Below, piece after piece: positions 19,391 to 20,489 of a stretch of 20,489 nucleotides of DNA. Source of the stretch: Oehlia diaphana (Eukaryota > Glomeromycota > Glomeromycetes > Glomerales > Glomeraceae); contig QZLH01000774.1 in assembly GCA_003833135.1 (NCBI GenBank), forward strand, positions 1 through 20,489, read 5' to 3'. Position 1 is the first letter of the stretch. Each line of letters starts with the position of its first letter. The position numbers and the translations under genes were made by a program. The notes beneath the pieces are model-generated. The model did no database searches and was not told the DNA's origin. It saw nothing but the letters and a program-made list of their open reading frames with translations.

Positions 19391-20489
19391 ATGGAAACCG
19401 AACATAGTAAATTAAAAATCTCAGATAATCATAAAAATTGTTCGTATTGTAATAAACCATTTACTGAAGAATTATGGTGTAAAGAATGTGACCCATATAG
19501 AATAATTGAAGGATGGACCAGTGGAAATTCTGTTATTGATAAGTTTATAAAAGATACAATGTATAATGCAAGGAATAATGGTTATGAATTTCTTGAATGT
19601 GTACCATTTGATAGATTTACAGATATAAAAGAAATTGGTGAAGGTGGATTTGCCAAAGTATATTCTGCAACTTGGATTGATGGTAAATCAAGGTATAATA
19701 AAAGTGATGATGGAAGTTGGAAAAAAATAGAACTTGGATCTATGAAAGTTGCTTTGAAAAGGTTAAATGGATCACAGAATATCTCAGATAAATATTTAAA
19801 TGAGGTACGTTTTTATACTTGTTTAATTTATTTCATTTAGGTGTTTAATATTAATAATCATTTAAATTATTTTATTCTAACTTTATTAAAATATAGCTTA
19901 AAATAAATTGGAAAATTTCTAATAAAAGTGGATTAAAATTTTATGGATTAACTAAATACCCGGAAACTAAAGAATTTATGATGATTATGCAATTTGCTGA
20001 TAAAGGAAGTTTGAGAAGTAGTCTTTCAAATAACTTTAACAACACTATGTGGGAAAATAAAATTTATCATTTATTTCTTATATTATATGACCTAAATTCA
20101 TTACATAAATTAGGATATTGTCATAAAGATTTTCATACTGGTAATATTTTACAAATTGATATTGGTTCCCCTTGTGTTTCAGACTTTGGATTATCAGGAC
20201 CAGCAAATGAACCAAAATCAGATGATAACGTAATATATGGAGTAATGCCATATATTGCACCAGAAGCCTTAAACGGAGATTCATATACATCATCATCCGA
20301 TATTTATAGTGTAGGTGTAATTATGGCCGAATTATCATCAGGAAGACCACCTTTTTACAATAATAAGCATGATTTAAACTTATCATTGGCCATATGTAAT
20401 GGACTCAGACCAGAATTTGGAAAAGGAACTCCTGAATTTTATAAGAAATTAGCTTATAAATGCATGAATGCCAATCCAAATGAAAGACC
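19391..20489 (+). CDS. TKL-like protein kinase with N-terminal Cys-knuckle, 3' end outside the window
   Basis: Exon 1 is 19391-19804, the intron is 19805-19896 (GTACGT...ATATAG, phase 0), and exon 2 runs off the window. I chose the ATG at 19391 because the frame upstream has no earlier ATG. Residues 17-33 (CSYC...CKEC) form a likely zinc knuckle, followed by GWTSGN at 41-46. The kinase domain begins near 75. It has a Gly loop IGEGGFAKV at 82-90, the VALK lysine K123, an alpha-C Glu candidate E138, catalytic HKDFHTGN with D216, DFG with D234, and APE with E261. All key residues are present, so an active Ser/Thr or dual-specificity cytosolic kinase is likely. The last visible residues are CMNANPNER, close to the end of the kinase fold. 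Substrate unknown. Confidence 0.9.

Noticed and set aside
20078..20296. 72-codon minus-strand frame
   Set aside because: It is antisense to the kinase catalytic region.
1..20489. tRNA or rRNA genes
   Set aside because: I found no GTTCRANNC-type T-arm with matching acceptor stem and no conserved rRNA stretch on either strand by eye. A tRNAscan/Infernal run would settle this.

Overview
This is an extremely A+T-rich eukaryotic nuclear window. It most likely comes from an arbuscular mycorrhizal fungus (Glomeromycotina, Rhizophagus-like). The inference rests on the gene types (Sel1-repeat protein, TKL-like kinase with an N-terminal Cys-knuckle and 'GWTSGN' region, zf-3CxxC proteins), on short GT-AG introns of about 61-169 nt, on long A/T homopolymers, and on sparse genes separated by repeat-rich spacers. 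No database search was possible, so the species is an inference.

Layout: (1) 100-1083 (+) is an intronless Smr plus Sel1-repeat gene. (2) 1084-8970 is about 7.9 kb with no convincing full gene. It holds a 58-nt hairpin (1919-1976), degenerate direct repeats, a small minus-strand open frame (2727-2915), two inverted copies of a dispersed repeat (about 3050-3240 and 7464-7574), an ACGTCA/GACGTT array (4611-4757) and a run of exon-intron-like units with stem-loops beside splice-donor-like sequences (5402-6290). (3) 8971-11110 (+) is a three-exon gene with a nucleotidyltransferase-like N-terminus, interrupted by a frameshift at a TAATG. (4) 11111-12763 is spacer with another minus-strand open frame (11834-12082) and a palindrome-rich region before the next gene. 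(5) 12764-14130 (+) and 14571-15563 (-) are two related zf-3CxxC zinc-binding genes placed tail to tail with matching intron positions. (6) 15564-19390 is repeat-bearing spacer with a foldback element (18488-18572). (7) 19391 to the window end (+) is a two-exon protein kinase gene cut by the window edge.

The genes do not form an operon or an obvious pathway. They look like members of expanded accessory families embedded in repeat DNA. The most notable items are the TAATG-split nucleotidyltransferase-like gene, the stem-loop/splice-site array, the ACGTCA half-site array, the Smr-Sel1 fusion and the inverted zf-3CxxC pair.
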